Positions 17,277 through 25,524 of a stretch of DNA of 59,784 bases are shown here, piece by piece. The translations under genes were made by a program, and so were the position numbers. The DNA lies in contig NZ_JAKRNT010000017.1 of assembly GCF_022346605.1 (NCBI RefSeq), positions 1 to 59,784 on the forward strand, given 5' to 3'. The DNA comes from Sporosarcina sp. ACRSL (GTDB taxonomy: Bacteria; Bacillota; Bacilli; Bacillales_A; Planococcaceae). The first letter of the stretch is position 1. Every line of letters begins with the position of its first letter. A model generated the notes under the pieces. It worked only from the letters and a program-made list of their open reading frames with translations. It was not told the origin of the DNA and searched no databases.

Positions 17277-17382
17277 ACTACAATTGCAATGAATTAAGAA
17301 GCCAACCAAAGCGGCATTTGGTTGGCTTCTTTCTGTATTTCTATAAGTTAAATTGAAATATCATAAATGTGTGGTGTACCTG
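17275..17382. repeat. 146-bp element relic with perfect terminator core
   Basis: ACTACAATTGCAATGAA, then a perfect 14-bp stem (AGAAGCCAACCAAA 17297-17310 with its complement 17317-17330), then CTGTATTTCTATAAG and ATAAATGTGTGGTGTACCTG match the complete elements. The left 30 or so bases, with the terminal repeat, are absent, and the element begins at the stop codon of the frameshifted gene. It terminates both that gene and the convergent DinB gene. Confidence 0.8.
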
Positions 17383-17385
17383 CTG

Positions 17386-17886
17386 TTACAATGGGGCAGG
17401 AGCTCCGAACGATGCCCATTCTTCCCGAGCTGGGCCGTACACGCCAATTACAGGCAGTCCAGCTTGGCGCATGAGTATTGTCATTTGTCCGCGATGGTGC
17501 GTTTGGTGAGCCGTTAACATACCGAGTACAGTACCGATTGACCATTGTTCTCCGTACATCTCTTTTTGCTCTGCAAGGGATTCGTCCGTCCATTGTTCTT
17601 TGATTGCGGCGATCATTGCCTCATTGGAAGTGCGATACGCCTTAGCAATTTCAGCTGCAGTTTCCGGAACGGGCAAATTGTGATCTGTTGATTCAAACTC
17701 AAGGCCTGTGCGCGACATCATTTCACCGAGTGACGTCACAATATGCCAAGCGATGCGTCCGAGCGTGCGGTCTTCAGGAGTAACCTCTGTACGCAGTGAT
17801 TCATCTGTCAATGTGTCCAGTAATTTCTGTGTCGAAGTACCTTCATGTTCCCAATGAATAAGAAAATTTTCAATCGTCGTAAACAT
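17386..17886 (-). CDS. DinB-family protein
   Basis: The 166 residues have the same helical-bundle pattern as other DinB/YfiT proteins: an early metal histidine in GRIAWHIVTSLGEMM and a later pair in LTAHQTHHRGQMTILMRQ. It is related to, but clearly diverged from, the DinB gene at 14297. The role is likely metal-dependent thiol transfer or unknown. ATG 17886 follows AAAGGAGATG. Its 3' end abuts the element relic. Confidence 0.9.
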   Translation of the reverse strand: MFTTIENFLIHWEHEGTSTQKLLDTLTDESLRTEVTPEDRTLGRIAWHIVTSLGEMMSRTGLEFESTDHNLPVPETAAEIAKAYRTSNEAMIAAIKEQWTDESLAEQKEMYGEQWSIGTVLGMLTAHQTHHRGQMTILMRQAGLPVIGVYGPAREEWASFGAPAPL

Positions 17887-17982
17887 AGTAACATCTCCTT
17901 TATTGTCATTCCTTTACTACTTCGTGAAATGTCTAGCAAACCCCTTCATTACACATTAAGTTCCTGATTGCATAAAACGAAT

Positions 17983-18024
17983 GAAGAAGCCAACCACCTC
18001 AACATTTGATTAGCTTCTTTTTGT
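17983..18024. repeat. Degenerate element hairpin in a divergent promoter region
   Basis: AAGAAGCCAACCA, then CCTCAACATTTGATTAGCTTCTTTTTGTATAG, resembles the core of the 146-bp element with several mismatches. It sits between two divergent genes (17886 and 18238), where a terminator has no obvious use, which argues that it arrived as a mobile repeat. Nothing else but the operator-like palindrome below is seen in this 351-base gap. Confidence 0.55.
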
Positions 18025-18173
18025 ATAGAAGAATTATTTTGATGTCATCCATGTAATCTTCAAATTTGTCCAAATTGTGAACTCGTTATTGAGGAAATAA
18101 AAAATAACACTTACATCGGCAAAAAAATTCCTGCTATAGTTAGAATCCTGTTGTGCTATTTGGATGAGTATTA

Positions 18174-18193
18174 TGTTTTCGGATTCGAAAACA
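18174..18193. promoter_or_regulatory. Operator-like palindrome before the MFS pump gene
   Basis: TGTTTTCG-GATT-CGAAAACA is a perfect 8-bp inverted repeat with a 4-base centre, 45 bases before the GTG start at 18238. Its size fits a dimeric regulator such as TetR or MarR. No regulator gene is adjacent. Confidence 0.5.
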
Positions 18194-18237
18194 AGTAAAC
18201 GCCAACAGAACATTTCGCATTGAAGGAGTTTTAAAAA

Positions 18238-19653
18238 GTGACGACATCATCAACACCAAAGCAACAATTCAAAAATGGTCCGATCATGGCTGCTCTTCTA
18301 GTAGCTGGCTTTGTAGGGCTTTTTAGTGAGACGGCATTAAATATTGCGTTCGTAGAATTAGGTGCAATATTCAAGATCGATCCTACTACGGTTCAATGGT
18401 TAGCAACTGGCTATTTCTTAACATTAGGTATTTTAGTGCCTGTATCAGGTATTTTGATGCAAAAATTCACAACCCGCCAAATGTTCATAACGTCCGTAGT
18501 TCTCCTACTCGTTGGAACCATATTAGCTGCAACCGCTCCTGTATTTGGTGTCCTCCTTGCAGGACGTATTATTCAAGCAGCTGGACTCGCGATTAATTTA
18601 CCGTTAACACAAAACGTGATCTTTACCATTTTCCCGCCGAATAAACGGGGCGCCGCAATGGGCGTTATGGGATTAGTCATGTTGGCGGGTCCATCACTCG
18701 GCCCAACAGTCGCAGGTCTCATTTTAGATACACTTTCATGGCATTATATTTTCTGGGTTACGGTACCTTTCTTGCTGTTTTCACTCATTTTCGGATTCAT
18801 TTATTTACCGAATGTCAATGAAATCCGTAAAGTTTCAATAGACGCGATCTCTGTCATACTTTCAACGATTGGCTTCGGAGGCATTGTTTACGGCTTCAGC
18901 GTTTCTGGCGTTGAAGGTTGGACGAGCGTAACGGTTCTTGGAACAATCATTGTCGGGGTTCTAGCGATTATCCTTTTTGCAATTCGACAAATGAAAATGG
19001 AACATCCGATGATGAATTTACGAGCATTCCGTTATCCGCTTTTCGTACTTGGCGTCATCATGAGTTTCATCACGTTCTTTAATATGTTATCGATGCTAGT
19101 CATCTTGCCGATGTATATGCAAATGGCGTTAGTCATCGCTGCATTTACAACAGGTCTCATTCTGCTACCGGGTAGCTTGCTGAACTGTATACTCGCACCA
19201 GTCATTGGTCGTCTGTTTGACAACTATGGTCCGAGAGCGGTCATTACACCGGGAACTGTTTTAGTCGCCCTTGGGTATGTCAGCTACACGCAATTCGGCA
19301 CGGAAACGGCGTTATGGATCATAGTCGTATCGTTTATCGTCATGATGCTTGGCATTGGGGCAGTGCTGGCTTCCGTACAGACCAACACACTGAATTCACT
19401 TCCACGTCAGTTTTATCCGGATGGAATTGCGGTTACGCAAACGATCCAGCAGGTGGCCGGTGCGATTGGGATTGCCGTAATGGTCTCACTGTTAGCTGCC
19501 AAACAAAATAGTTACCTAGAAACTGTTGCAAATGTACCGACGGAAGCTGCAGCATCTGCTTCATCTCTCGTATTTACAATCAGTTTAATCCTTGCGGTCA
19601 TTAATATTATCCTATCGTTATTCTTGAAAAAACCTGCTTCCCATATTCAATAA
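18238..19653 (+). CDS. MFS multidrug efflux transporter, DHA2-like
   Basis: The 471 residues are almost wholly hydrophobic with about 14 segments. Motif A-like and motif C-like regions are visible (ALNIAFVELGAIFKIDPTTVQWLATGYFL; GLVMLAGPSLGPTVAGLILD), typical of EmrB/QacA drug:proton antiporters. The GTG start follows AAGGAG by nine bases. It stands alone with a perfect operator-like palindrome upstream, so its expression is probably controlled. The drug range is unknown. Confidence 0.9.
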   Translation: MTTSSTPKQQFKNGPIMAALLVAGFVGLFSETALNIAFVELGAIFKIDPTTVQWLATGYFLTLGILVPVSGILMQKFTTRQMFITSVVLLLVGTILAATAPVFGVLLAGRIIQAAGLAINLPLTQNVIFTIFPPNKRGAAMGVMGLVMLAGPSLGPTVAGLILDTLSWHYIFWVTVPFLLFSLIFGFIYLPNVNEIRKVSIDAISVILSTIGFGGIVYGFSVSGVEGWTSVTVLGTIIVGVLAIILFAIRQMKMEHPMMNLRAFRYPLFVLGVIMSFITFFNMLSMLVILPMYMQMALVIAAFTTGLILLPGSLLNCILAPVIGRLFDNYGPRAVITPGTVLVALGYVSYTQFGTETALWIIVVSFIVMMLGIGAVLASVQTNTLNSLPRQFYPDGIAVTQTIQQVAGAIGIAVMVSLLAAKQNSYLETVANVPTEAAASASSLVFTISLILAVINIILSLFLKKPASHIQ

Positions 19654-19661
19654 TTGAGCAT

Positions 19662-19708
19662 AAAAAGAAGAAGTCGACCAAATCAACATTTGGTTGGCTT
19701 CTTTTTGT
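19662..19708. terminator. Bidirectional terminator, GGTTGGC type
   Basis: AAAAAGAAGAAGTCGACCAAA pairs, with a small bulge, with TTTGGTTGGCTTCTTTTT. It ends the MFS gene and the convergent gene at 19738, and matches the core of the 146-bp element. Confidence 0.8.
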
Positions 19709-19737
19709 AAGATTGTCCTAACAATACATTTTCCCTG

Positions 19738-20214
19738 TTAGTCATTTAATTCTATTGTTTCATTGATGTCTGTGGACTTAGTACTTTGCCCTGTCATCTG
19801 TTTATAGAAAAAGGCGATTTTCTTTGTGAAATTACCAGTTTCCCAATATTCGGCTGCTATTGCTTTTACTTTAATCAAAACGACATTAGGATCATCATAA
19901 GAAGTTTGCATTATTTTCTCATACGCTTTGTTCCATAATTCCTTTTTCTTGTTTACATCCTCAACGACTTCGGCTCTTCCTCGTACGGATACATAGGATT
20001 TGCCTGCGTAGGCCACATTAACCTCTTGGTCATGTAAAATTTCTTCGTATTTATTTGTCTCTTTTTTAGTAAAAAACCATAAGTCGCCATCAAACTCCAC
20101 TTCTTGTGTTTTCATAGGACGAGAAACAAGCCCTTCTTCTGATAACGTAGTCAGCATTGCTGTGTCAACGTCTTTAATTAACTCTCGTAATGTTTCTAAG
20201 TCTTCTTGTTTCAT
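19738..20214 (-). CDS. Pyridoxamine-phosphate-oxidase-fold protein, stress protein 26-like
   Basis: The 158 residues form a split-barrel flavin-binding domain: TAMLTTLSEEGLVSRPMKTQEVEFDGDLWFFT is the usual N-terminal signature of general stress protein 26 (YdaG/YzzA-like) proteins, followed by VNVAYAGKSYVSVRGRAEVVED. Such proteins bind FMN or FAD; the physiological role is unclear. ATG 20214 follows GAGGTGATGG. Confidence 0.87.
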   Translation of the reverse strand: MKQEDLETLRELIKDVDTAMLTTLSEEGLVSRPMKTQEVEFDGDLWFFTKKETNKYEEILHDQEVNVAYAGKSYVSVRGRAEVVEDVNKKKELWNKAYEKIMQTSYDDPNVVLIKVKAIAAEYWETGNFTKKIAFFYKQMTGQSTKSTDINETIELND

Positions 20215-20342
20215 TCCATCACCTCGGTACGGTTATAAAGATAGAATCCCCTTCGCACGAAATAATTATTCAGTATGGGGAGCTTCGCAAAATTTTTGGT
20301 TTTTTCTTTTGCTGCGGAGGACTACAATGGTAGGGGACATGA

Positions 20343-21278
20343 TTGATTAGAAAGAGGGTGATGGGATTGTTCGGAATAGGGAAGGAGCGAGTGTTCAGCA
20401 TTGTGAAAGTTCTGTTTCCGCTTGTCTTACTAGCTCTTGCCGTTTTTGAAATTCATCAGACGGTTAGAGGTGTGGACATTCCAACACTTCGGATTGAGGT
20501 AAGTCAATTACAGTCATGGGAAGTTGTACTCATCTTGGCGGTCTCTCTTTTGGCGATCGCTCCCATGCTTTTCTATGACGTCATCCTCGTAAAATTGTTG
20601 GGCATTAAAATGAAGACACGGAAGCTTTTGCGGAATTCGTTCATTACTAACACGTTTTCCAATCTGATCGGGTTCGGCGGTCTTGTTGGTGTCATGCTGC
20701 GCAATTATTTTTATTCGAAATATAGAGTAGAAAAAGAAGGCGTGTTAAAAATCATTGCCACCGTCACGTTGTTTTATTTGACGGGAATCTCACTTTTGGC
20801 TTGGATGATTGCTATCTTTTATCGGGATATTCCATTATTGAAAGAAACGACATGGCTCTTCATTGCGGTAGTAGCTGTCAGTTTGTATTTTCCGATTTTC
20901 ATTGGCATTTTCATAACGCGCTATCGAAAAGTGGACGCGCCTCAAGTGACGACAAATAAAGCCGTTCAATTAGTGATAATATCGTTGCTTGAGTGGATTT
21001 GCATCTTTTTAGTCCTCTGGATTATCTCATTCATATTGAAGATCCCGATTAATCTATCGGTGCTCATTCCAATTTTCTTAATTGCTGCTTGTGCAGGGAT
21101 TGCCAGTATGATTCCCGGCGGGCTCGGTTCCTTTGACGTCGTTTTCTTATGGGGGACGCAAAGCGTAGGCATCGCCGATGAAAAAGTGCTGCTCTTGCTT
21201 ATTTTGTATCGAATGGGGTATTTCATCCTTCCGTTTCTCTACTCCTCCCTACTCTTCATAAAGGAATACTGGTTGTGA
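20343..21278 (+). CDS. MprF-like flippase domain protein without synthase domain
   Basis: The 311 residues with about eight membrane segments match the N-terminal part of MprF and the UPF0104/YbhN family. The signature GIASMIPGGLGSFDVVFLWG is near residue 256. In full MprF this region flips lysyl-phosphatidylglycerol; the catalytic C-terminal domain is missing here. Standalone proteins of this size exist, so it may be complete, but its TGA (21276-21278) lies exactly at the edge of a 146-bp element, so truncation is possible. The start is uncertain: TTG 20343, ATG 20361 or TTG 20367, the last with the best-placed AAGAGG site. Confidence 0.85.
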   Translation: MIRKRVMGLFGIGKERVFSIVKVLFPLVLLALAVFEIHQTVRGVDIPTLRIEVSQLQSWEVVLILAVSLLAIAPMLFYDVILVKLLGIKMKTRKLLRNSFITNTFSNLIGFGGLVGVMLRNYFYSKYRVEKEGVLKIIATVTLFYLTGISLLAWMIAIFYRDIPLLKETTWLFIAVVAVSLYFPIFIGIFITRYRKVDAPQVTTNKAVQLVIISLLEWICIFLVLWIISFILKIPINLSVLIPIFLIAACAGIASMIPGGLGSFDVVFLWGTQSVGIADEKVLLLLILYRMGYFILPFLYSSLLFIKEYWL

Positions 21279-21290
21279 CAGAATTGTTTG

Positions 21291-21436
21291 GGTGCCTGTG
21301 CAGCAAACAATTCTGTCTATGCACTACAATTGAATAAATTAAAAGAAGAAGTCAGCTATATCAACATTGGGCTGACTTCTTTCTGTATTAATATCCCTTA
21401 AGATGAATTGTCATAAATGTGTGTTGCACAGGCACC
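21291..21436. repeat. 146-bp palindromic element, complete copy A
   Basis: It begins GGTGCCTGTGCAGCA and ends TGTTGCACAGGCACC, with a central hairpin (GAAGAAGTCAGC / GGGCTGACTTCTTTC). An extra perfect 12-bp inverted repeat, ACAGAATTGTTT/AAACAATTCTGT, surrounds the left terminal repeat (21278-21316). It is exactly as long as copies B and C. It lies between the flippase gene stop and the convergent gene at 21439, and the central hairpin can terminate both. Confidence 0.85.
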
Positions 21437-21438
21437 GA

Positions 21439-22296
21439 TTAATCCACTTCAAAAAACAAATAAAAAGGCTGTTTCTCTAACTTCTTCAATTCCAATTGGA
21501 AGTCGAATTCTTTCCGCTGTTTTTCAGTCATTGGGATGACACCAAAGGGGATGTTGTAGGATTGTGCTAACTCTTTCATCCGATTCCCTTTTGCTAGGCT
21601 ATCGTCGTCGAGCCAGAGGCGGTACGTAATAGGCTCTTCCTTATCCGTAAAAAAAATCAATCTCCAAGCAAAATAGGTGTTGTCCGTCGGATCGCTTAAA
21701 CTTGCATATTTCACAAATGGTTGCACGGCAATCTCAACAATTTCTTCATACGGCACGATATGCTCCTCGCCGTTCCAATGATGGGTCACAAGTCCGTCAA
21801 CTTCATGGATGCCACGATAGTCCGCCCACATCATATACTGATAGCCTGCATACACACCCGTCACGACGACTGCTGCAATCGCGATGATCCCTTTTCTCTT
21901 CCGTGTTGTTTCATAAAAAGGAAAGCAGAATAACCCTAATAGGAGTAGGATGAAGAGGATGGCGAGCCCTCCGATGTAATCCGTCGCAATCGTTTCGAAC
22001 AATAAGAATTGATTGTTGGAAAATGTCTGTTCCTTCAGATTCTCGTATCCTTCAAAGGAAAGCAAGAGTGCGGGAACGATGACGACACCATAGATATACG
22101 CCCACATCCAGCGAAATCCGTTTTTCTTAGCCTTCGATACATTAGTCCTCACAATGTGACCGACCGCATAGATCGGCATGCTAATCAGAAATATGCCGAA
22201 CATCGATGCTCCGAAGTCTTCTTCTACTGTGACGATGCCACCTAGTGCAATGAACAAACTGAAAATGATTAAGATAATGCCGAATATCCTTCTCAT
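21439..22296 (-). CDS. Membrane protein with C-terminal soluble domain
   Basis: The protein has 285 residues. Four hydrophobic segments fall in the first 150 residues (FGIILIIFSLFIALGGIV, MFGIFLISMPIYAVGHIV, MWAYIYGVVIVPALLLSF, GGLAILFILLLLGLFCFPF) and a fifth follows KRKG (AIAAVVVTGVYAGYQYM), then about 110 mostly polar residues. The start ATG 22296 is chosen for the GAGAGGTG site; upstream codons lack one. I do not recognise a family. It is transcribed towards the 146-bp element. Confidence 0.75.
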   Translation of the reverse strand: MRRIFGIILIIFSLFIALGGIVTVEEDFGASMFGIFLISMPIYAVGHIVRTNVSKAKKNGFRWMWAYIYGVVIVPALLLSFEGYENLKEQTFSNNQFLLFETIATDYIGGLAILFILLLLGLFCFPFYETTRKRKGIIAIAAVVVTGVYAGYQYMMWADYRGIHEVDGLVTHHWNGEEHIVPYEEIVEIAVQPFVKYASLSDPTDNTYFAWRLIFFTDKEEPITYRLWLDDDSLAKGNRMKELAQSYNIPFGVIPMTEKQRKEFDFQLELKKLEKQPFYLFFEVD

Positions 22297-22402
22297 CTTT
22301 TCACCTCTCACACTTCTACGTGAGGACCTATCGGGAAGATTCAATTATAAGGAAGGAATTGCTATTGCAGGTGAAGAAGATATAGACAAAAGGAGTCGAT
22401 GG

Positions 22403-22927
22403 ATGATGATTACTGAAAGAGATAAGGTTTTTTTGCAAATGGCGCTTGAGGAGGCGGAGCTTGCTCTCGAGGAAAATACGTATCCTGTTGGAGCAATTCT
22501 TGTCGATGATCAATTCAACGTAATTGCAAAGGGGCGAAATCGAGTACATCCGGCGCAAGACACAACGGCGCATGCGGAAATTGAAGCGATTCGCAATGCG
22601 GGGGAAGCGATCTTTGACGCGAAAATACATAATAAATCGTTCACCTTGTACAGTTCATTGGAGCCATGTCCGATGTGCACAGGCGGAATTCTGTTTGCAA
22701 AGATCAAACGAGTCGTTTGGCTGTTGAATGATGATTTGGGATTTGGCGGGTTTCAAAAGATGAAGGATGCCGCTATATTCGAAGCGAAATTCAATCGGAT
22801 TGAAATGATTGCAGAGCCTGACGAGGAGCTCAGAAATCGCCAACTGGAGCTTATGCATCAATGGGAGAACAATGCGAATCACGTCAAGAACTTGCGGAAA
22901 GCGGTTAGTGTAGGTGGGGACGGGTAG
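22403..22927 (+). CDS. Nucleoside/nucleobase deaminase
   Basis: The 174 residues hold the zinc-dependent cytidine-deaminase fold: THAE-type motif TAHAEIEAI with H57 and catalytic E59, and PCPMC with zinc ligands C89 and C92. It is close to guanine deaminase/TadA-like enzymes, but longer than TadA and with a C-terminal extension (RNRQLELMHQWENN). It probably deaminates a free base or nucleoside. ATG 22403 (or 22406) follows AGGAG by seven bases; ATG 22399 is out of frame and stops at once. Confidence 0.87.
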   Translation: MMITERDKVFLQMALEEAELALEENTYPVGAILVDDQFNVIAKGRNRVHPAQDTTAHAEIEAIRNAGEAIFDAKIHNKSFTLYSSLEPCPMCTGGILFAKIKRVVWLLNDDLGFGGFQKMKDAAIFEAKFNRIEMIAEPDEELRNRQLELMHQWENNANHVKNLRKAVSVGGDG

Positions 22928-23013
22928 TATTGTAAATTCACCTTCATTTTTTCGTACCACTTTTCGTAGGATGAAAGGGAATTGAAATCCAAGCAAAAGG
23001 GGAGCTGGATAAA

Positions 23014-23403
23014 TTGGCAAAGGTGTTGCTACTGAGTAGCAGGATATTTTTAGGTGTCATGTTTTTAGTCGCGGGAATCAACGGCTATTTTGTCATCTTC
23101 GGTTGGGAACCGTTCATCGCGACAAGTCCCGACGCAATGGCATTATTCGAATTCGATTATTTATTAATAGTAGAAAAATCTTTAGAAATCATTTGTGGGA
23201 TCTTACTTTTAACGAATCAATTCGTCCCGTTGGCCATTATGATATTAGCACCGATCGTCGCCAATATTCTGTTGCTTCATCTATTCCTCGATCATTCATT
23301 GCTTCCGTTAGCCATCATTCTCGTGATTGCCCTTGGCTATCTGTTGTACGTTTACCGAGAGAATTTCTTAAAGATATTGGAAAGAACACCGAAACCTTTA
23401 TAA
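23014..23403 (+). CDS. DoxX-like small membrane protein
   Basis: The 129 residues have four membrane segments: LLLSSRIFLGVMFLVAGINGY, a second near the EKSLEIICGILLL motif, then MILAPIVANILLLHLFL and LAIILVIALGYLLYVY. The FLVAGxNG and EIxxGxLL patterns fit the DoxX/DoxD family, whose members are linked to redox or thiosulfate/quinone functions in some organisms. The TTG start follows GGGGAG by about nine bases. Confidence 0.75.
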   Translation: MAKVLLLSSRIFLGVMFLVAGINGYFVIFGWEPFIATSPDAMALFEFDYLLIVEKSLEIICGILLLTNQFVPLAIMILAPIVANILLLHLFLDHSLLPLAIILVIALGYLLYVYRENFLKILERTPKPL

Positions 23404-23416
23404 CAACACAACAACC

Positions 23417-23443
23417 GACTGGGTGTTAGCACTCAGTCTTTTA
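23417..23443 (+). terminator. Terminator of the DoxX-like gene
   Basis: GACTGGGTG (23417-23425) pairs with CACTCAGTC (23430-23438), with one G-U pair, followed by TTTTATTA. Confidence 0.75.
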
Positions 23444-23536
23444 TTATCGTTTGATAAAGTTTTGATAAGGTGGAAGTGGGAATACATGTTACGTATAGAA
23501 AGTTCTTCAGTTTATCTTGAATTCTAGGCAATTTTC

Positions 23537-23565
23537 TTGAATGCCTATTAAAATAGGAATAGGAT
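23537..23565 (+). promoter_or_regulatory. Promoter with palindrome in the spacer, SDR gene
   Basis: TTGAAT (23537-23542), 17 bases and TAGGAT (23560-23565) form a moderate promoter. The spacer holds the inverted repeat CCTATT-AA-AATAGG (23544-23557), which could be an operator. Confidence 0.4.
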
Positions 23566-23609
23566 TAGTATTGTAACACCGTACGATAAACAACTAGGAG
23601 GGTACTATT

Positions 23610-24377
23610 ATGACAACTGAGAAAGTCGTATTAATTACTGGAGCTGCTGGTGGTATCGGAATTGCGACTGCAAAAGCATTTGCGGAGCAAGGTGCAAAAT
23701 TAGCATTAGTCGACCTCAATCAAGAGGCATTGGAAAAGGCGGTGCAAGAGGCAGGCATTACAGACGCCTTGCTTTTGACTGCAAACGTAACAAAAGAAGA
23801 CGAAGTGAAAAAGTACGTAGACGCCACTGTTGAAAAGTACGGAAGAATCGATTCCTTCGTGAATAACGCTGGGATCAACGGTGATTTCGCGAATATTGTC
23901 GATCAAACAGTAGATAACTATAAAAAAGTATTGGACGTTAACGTCATTGGGGTATTCCTCGGCTTGAAGTATGTCATGAAAGTGATGACCGAACAAAAAT
24001 CTGGTTCCATCGTAAACTTAGCATCTAACGGCGGATTGCTTGGCGCACCGGGAATGAGTGCATATGTAGCGTCGAAACATGCGGTCATCGCACTCAATAA
24101 AACAGCTGCACTCGAAGGCGCAGAACACGGCATTCGTTCCGTTGCGGTTTGCCCTTCAGGAGTAGACACACAAATGATGCGCTCGATCGAGAAGAATGCG
24201 ATGCCTGGACAAGAAGAACAAGCGAAAGCGGCATTCGCGGCTACAGTGCCAATGAACCGTTATGCGGAGGCTTCTGAAATCGCAGATCTCATCACATTCC
24301 TTGCATCAGATAAAGCATCCTTCATCTCAGGCTCTTACTACCGTATTGACGGTGGACAAGGTGCCACTTCGGTTTAA
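23610..24377 (+). CDS. Short-chain dehydrogenase/reductase
   Basis: The 255 residues form a classical SDR: nucleotide motif TGAAGGIG at 10-17, acidic D35 after the second strand (VDLN) indicating NAD preference, NNAG at 85-88, and catalytic S139, Y152 and K156 (SAYVASK). It is typical of glucose-1-dehydrogenase, acetoin or 3-oxoacyl reductase subgroups; the substrate is not resolved. The start follows GGAGGG. It stands alone, with an element-type terminator downstream. Confidence 0.92.
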   Translation: MTTEKVVLITGAAGGIGIATAKAFAEQGAKLALVDLNQEALEKAVQEAGITDALLLTANVTKEDEVKKYVDATVEKYGRIDSFVNNAGINGDFANIVDQTVDNYKKVLDVNVIGVFLGLKYVMKVMTEQKSGSIVNLASNGGLLGAPGMSAYVASKHAVIALNKTAALEGAEHGIRSVAVCPSGVDTQMMRSIEKNAMPGQEEQAKAAFAATVPMNRYAEASEIADLITFLASDKASFISGSYYRIDGGQGATSV

Positions 24378-24388
24378 TAAGTACATGC

Positions 24389-24425
24389 AGAAGCCAACCG
24401 TCCATTCGGTTGGCTTCTTTATTTA
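24389..24425 (+). terminator. SDR gene terminator, GGTTGGC type
   Basis: AGAAGCCAACCG with loop TCCATT and CGGTTGGCTTCTTTATT. This is the short form of the recurrent core hairpin. Confidence 0.85.
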
Positions 24426-24508
24426 CATAAAAGAGTTGGCAAAGCAAGAAGGGTAATAGCCATCCATTGTAGAATTTATGTAAGGAAAATGCTGGGAGGA
24501 ATGATGAA

Positions 24509-25234
24509 ATGAGACAGATTATTGCAATGGGTGGCGGAGGTTTTTCTATGGAACCAGCAAACCATTTACTTGATACTTATATTTTAGCTCAAGTCAAAAA
24601 AGATTTACCAAAGGTATGTTTTGTTCCAACCGCAAGTGGAGACCAAACAAATTATATTGAAAGATTTTATAAAGCGTTTAACACTCTCCCTTGCCAACCT
24701 TCACACTTATCCTTATTTGAGCCTGAATTCACAGACTTAGAAAGATATGTGCTTGAGCAAGATGTGATCTATGTCGGCGGTGGCAACACAAGAAATATGC
24801 TTGTTTTGTGGAAAGAATGGGGTTTAGATACCATATTGAAAAAAGCGTATGAAAAAGGGATAATACTTGCTGGTCTAAGTGCAGGTTCAATTTGTTGGTT
24901 CGAAGAAGGATTAACTGACCCATTGAATGCACCATTATATAAGTTAGAATGCTTAGGCTTCTTGAAAGGCAGCAATTGTCCTCAGTATGATGGAGAGAAT
25001 AAAAGGAAGCCGTCCTATCACCAAATGATCTTAGAAGGAAAAATAAAAGAAGGTTATGCAATCGATGACGGTGCTGCTCTTCACTTTATTAATGAAACAC
25101 TATCTACTTCTGTAAGTTCTAGACCAAAGGCCAAGGCATACTATGTGGAAGGTGTAGATCGAGAAATAGTTGAAATTGATATTAATACAGTTTACTTAGG
25201 GGAATTATTAGGAATCACTTCTACAAATGCATAA
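24509..25234 (+). CDS. Peptidase E-like protein, S51 family
   Basis: The 241 residues belong to the glutamine-amidotransferase-like S51 peptidase family. The N-terminal QIIAMGGGGFSMEP, the VIYVGGGNTRNML loop and the nucleophile motif AGLSAGSICW with S124 are all present. Salmonella PepE cleaves N-terminal Asp-Xaa dipeptides; Bacillus YgaJ is a close relative of this form. ATG 24509 follows GGGAGG. It is AT-rich compared with the SDR gene and forms a single-gene unit. Confidence 0.88.
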   Translation: MRQIIAMGGGGFSMEPANHLLDTYILAQVKKDLPKVCFVPTASGDQTNYIERFYKAFNTLPCQPSHLSLFEPEFTDLERYVLEQDVIYVGGGNTRNMLVLWKEWGLDTILKKAYEKGIILAGLSAGSICWFEEGLTDPLNAPLYKLECLGFLKGSNCPQYDGENKRKPSYHQMILEGKIKEGYAIDDGAALHFINETLSTSVSSRPKAKAYYVEGVDREIVEIDINTVYLGELLGITSTNA

Positions 25235-25240
25235 AATAAA

Positions 25241-25275
25241 GAAGCCAACCGTAACAACATGCGGTTGTTTTTTTG
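25241..25275 (+). terminator. Terminator of the peptidase E gene
   Basis: GAAGCCAACCG and CGGTTGTTTTTTTG form a shortened GGTTGGC-type hairpin with a six-pair stem CAACCG/CGGTTG and a T-run. Confidence 0.65.
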
Positions 25276-25350
25276 TTGTCTCGAAAAACAGAAAGCTGTA
25301 TGATATTTGACATAGCCTGTTGGGCTATACATCAGGGAGGTGATGTGAAG

Positions 25351-25446
25351 ATGGCAACTCAAATGGCATTGCCAGCTTCTAACAACACTCATGCAAAGCC
25401 TGATGATGAAAAGGCGATACTTTGCATGGGGCGAATGAACGTTTAA
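25351..25446 (+). CDS. Putative 31-codon leader peptide before the fusB-like gene
   Basis: ATG 25351 follows a very strong GGGAGGTGAT site. The frame reads MATQMALPASNNTHAKPDDE and then KAILCMGRMNV, stopping at 25444. The codons for GCGAT near its end (GGCGAT) can pair with ATCGCC just after the stop, and CTTTGTT with AACAAAG (25489-25515 region) overlaps the start of the fusB ribosome site. That arrangement fits a leader ORF whose translation alters downstream folding. Translational attenuation has been reported for staphylococcal fusB; for this gene it is an inference. It could also be a small protein in its own right. Confidence 0.5.
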   Translation: MATQMALPASNNTHAKPDDEKAILCMGRMNV

Positions 25447-25524
25447 TCGCCAGCAGAAAGTTTCCATTTCTGAATGAAGGCTATACGCTTTGTTACGTAC
25501 TGAAAAACAAAGGAGCTTACAGAA

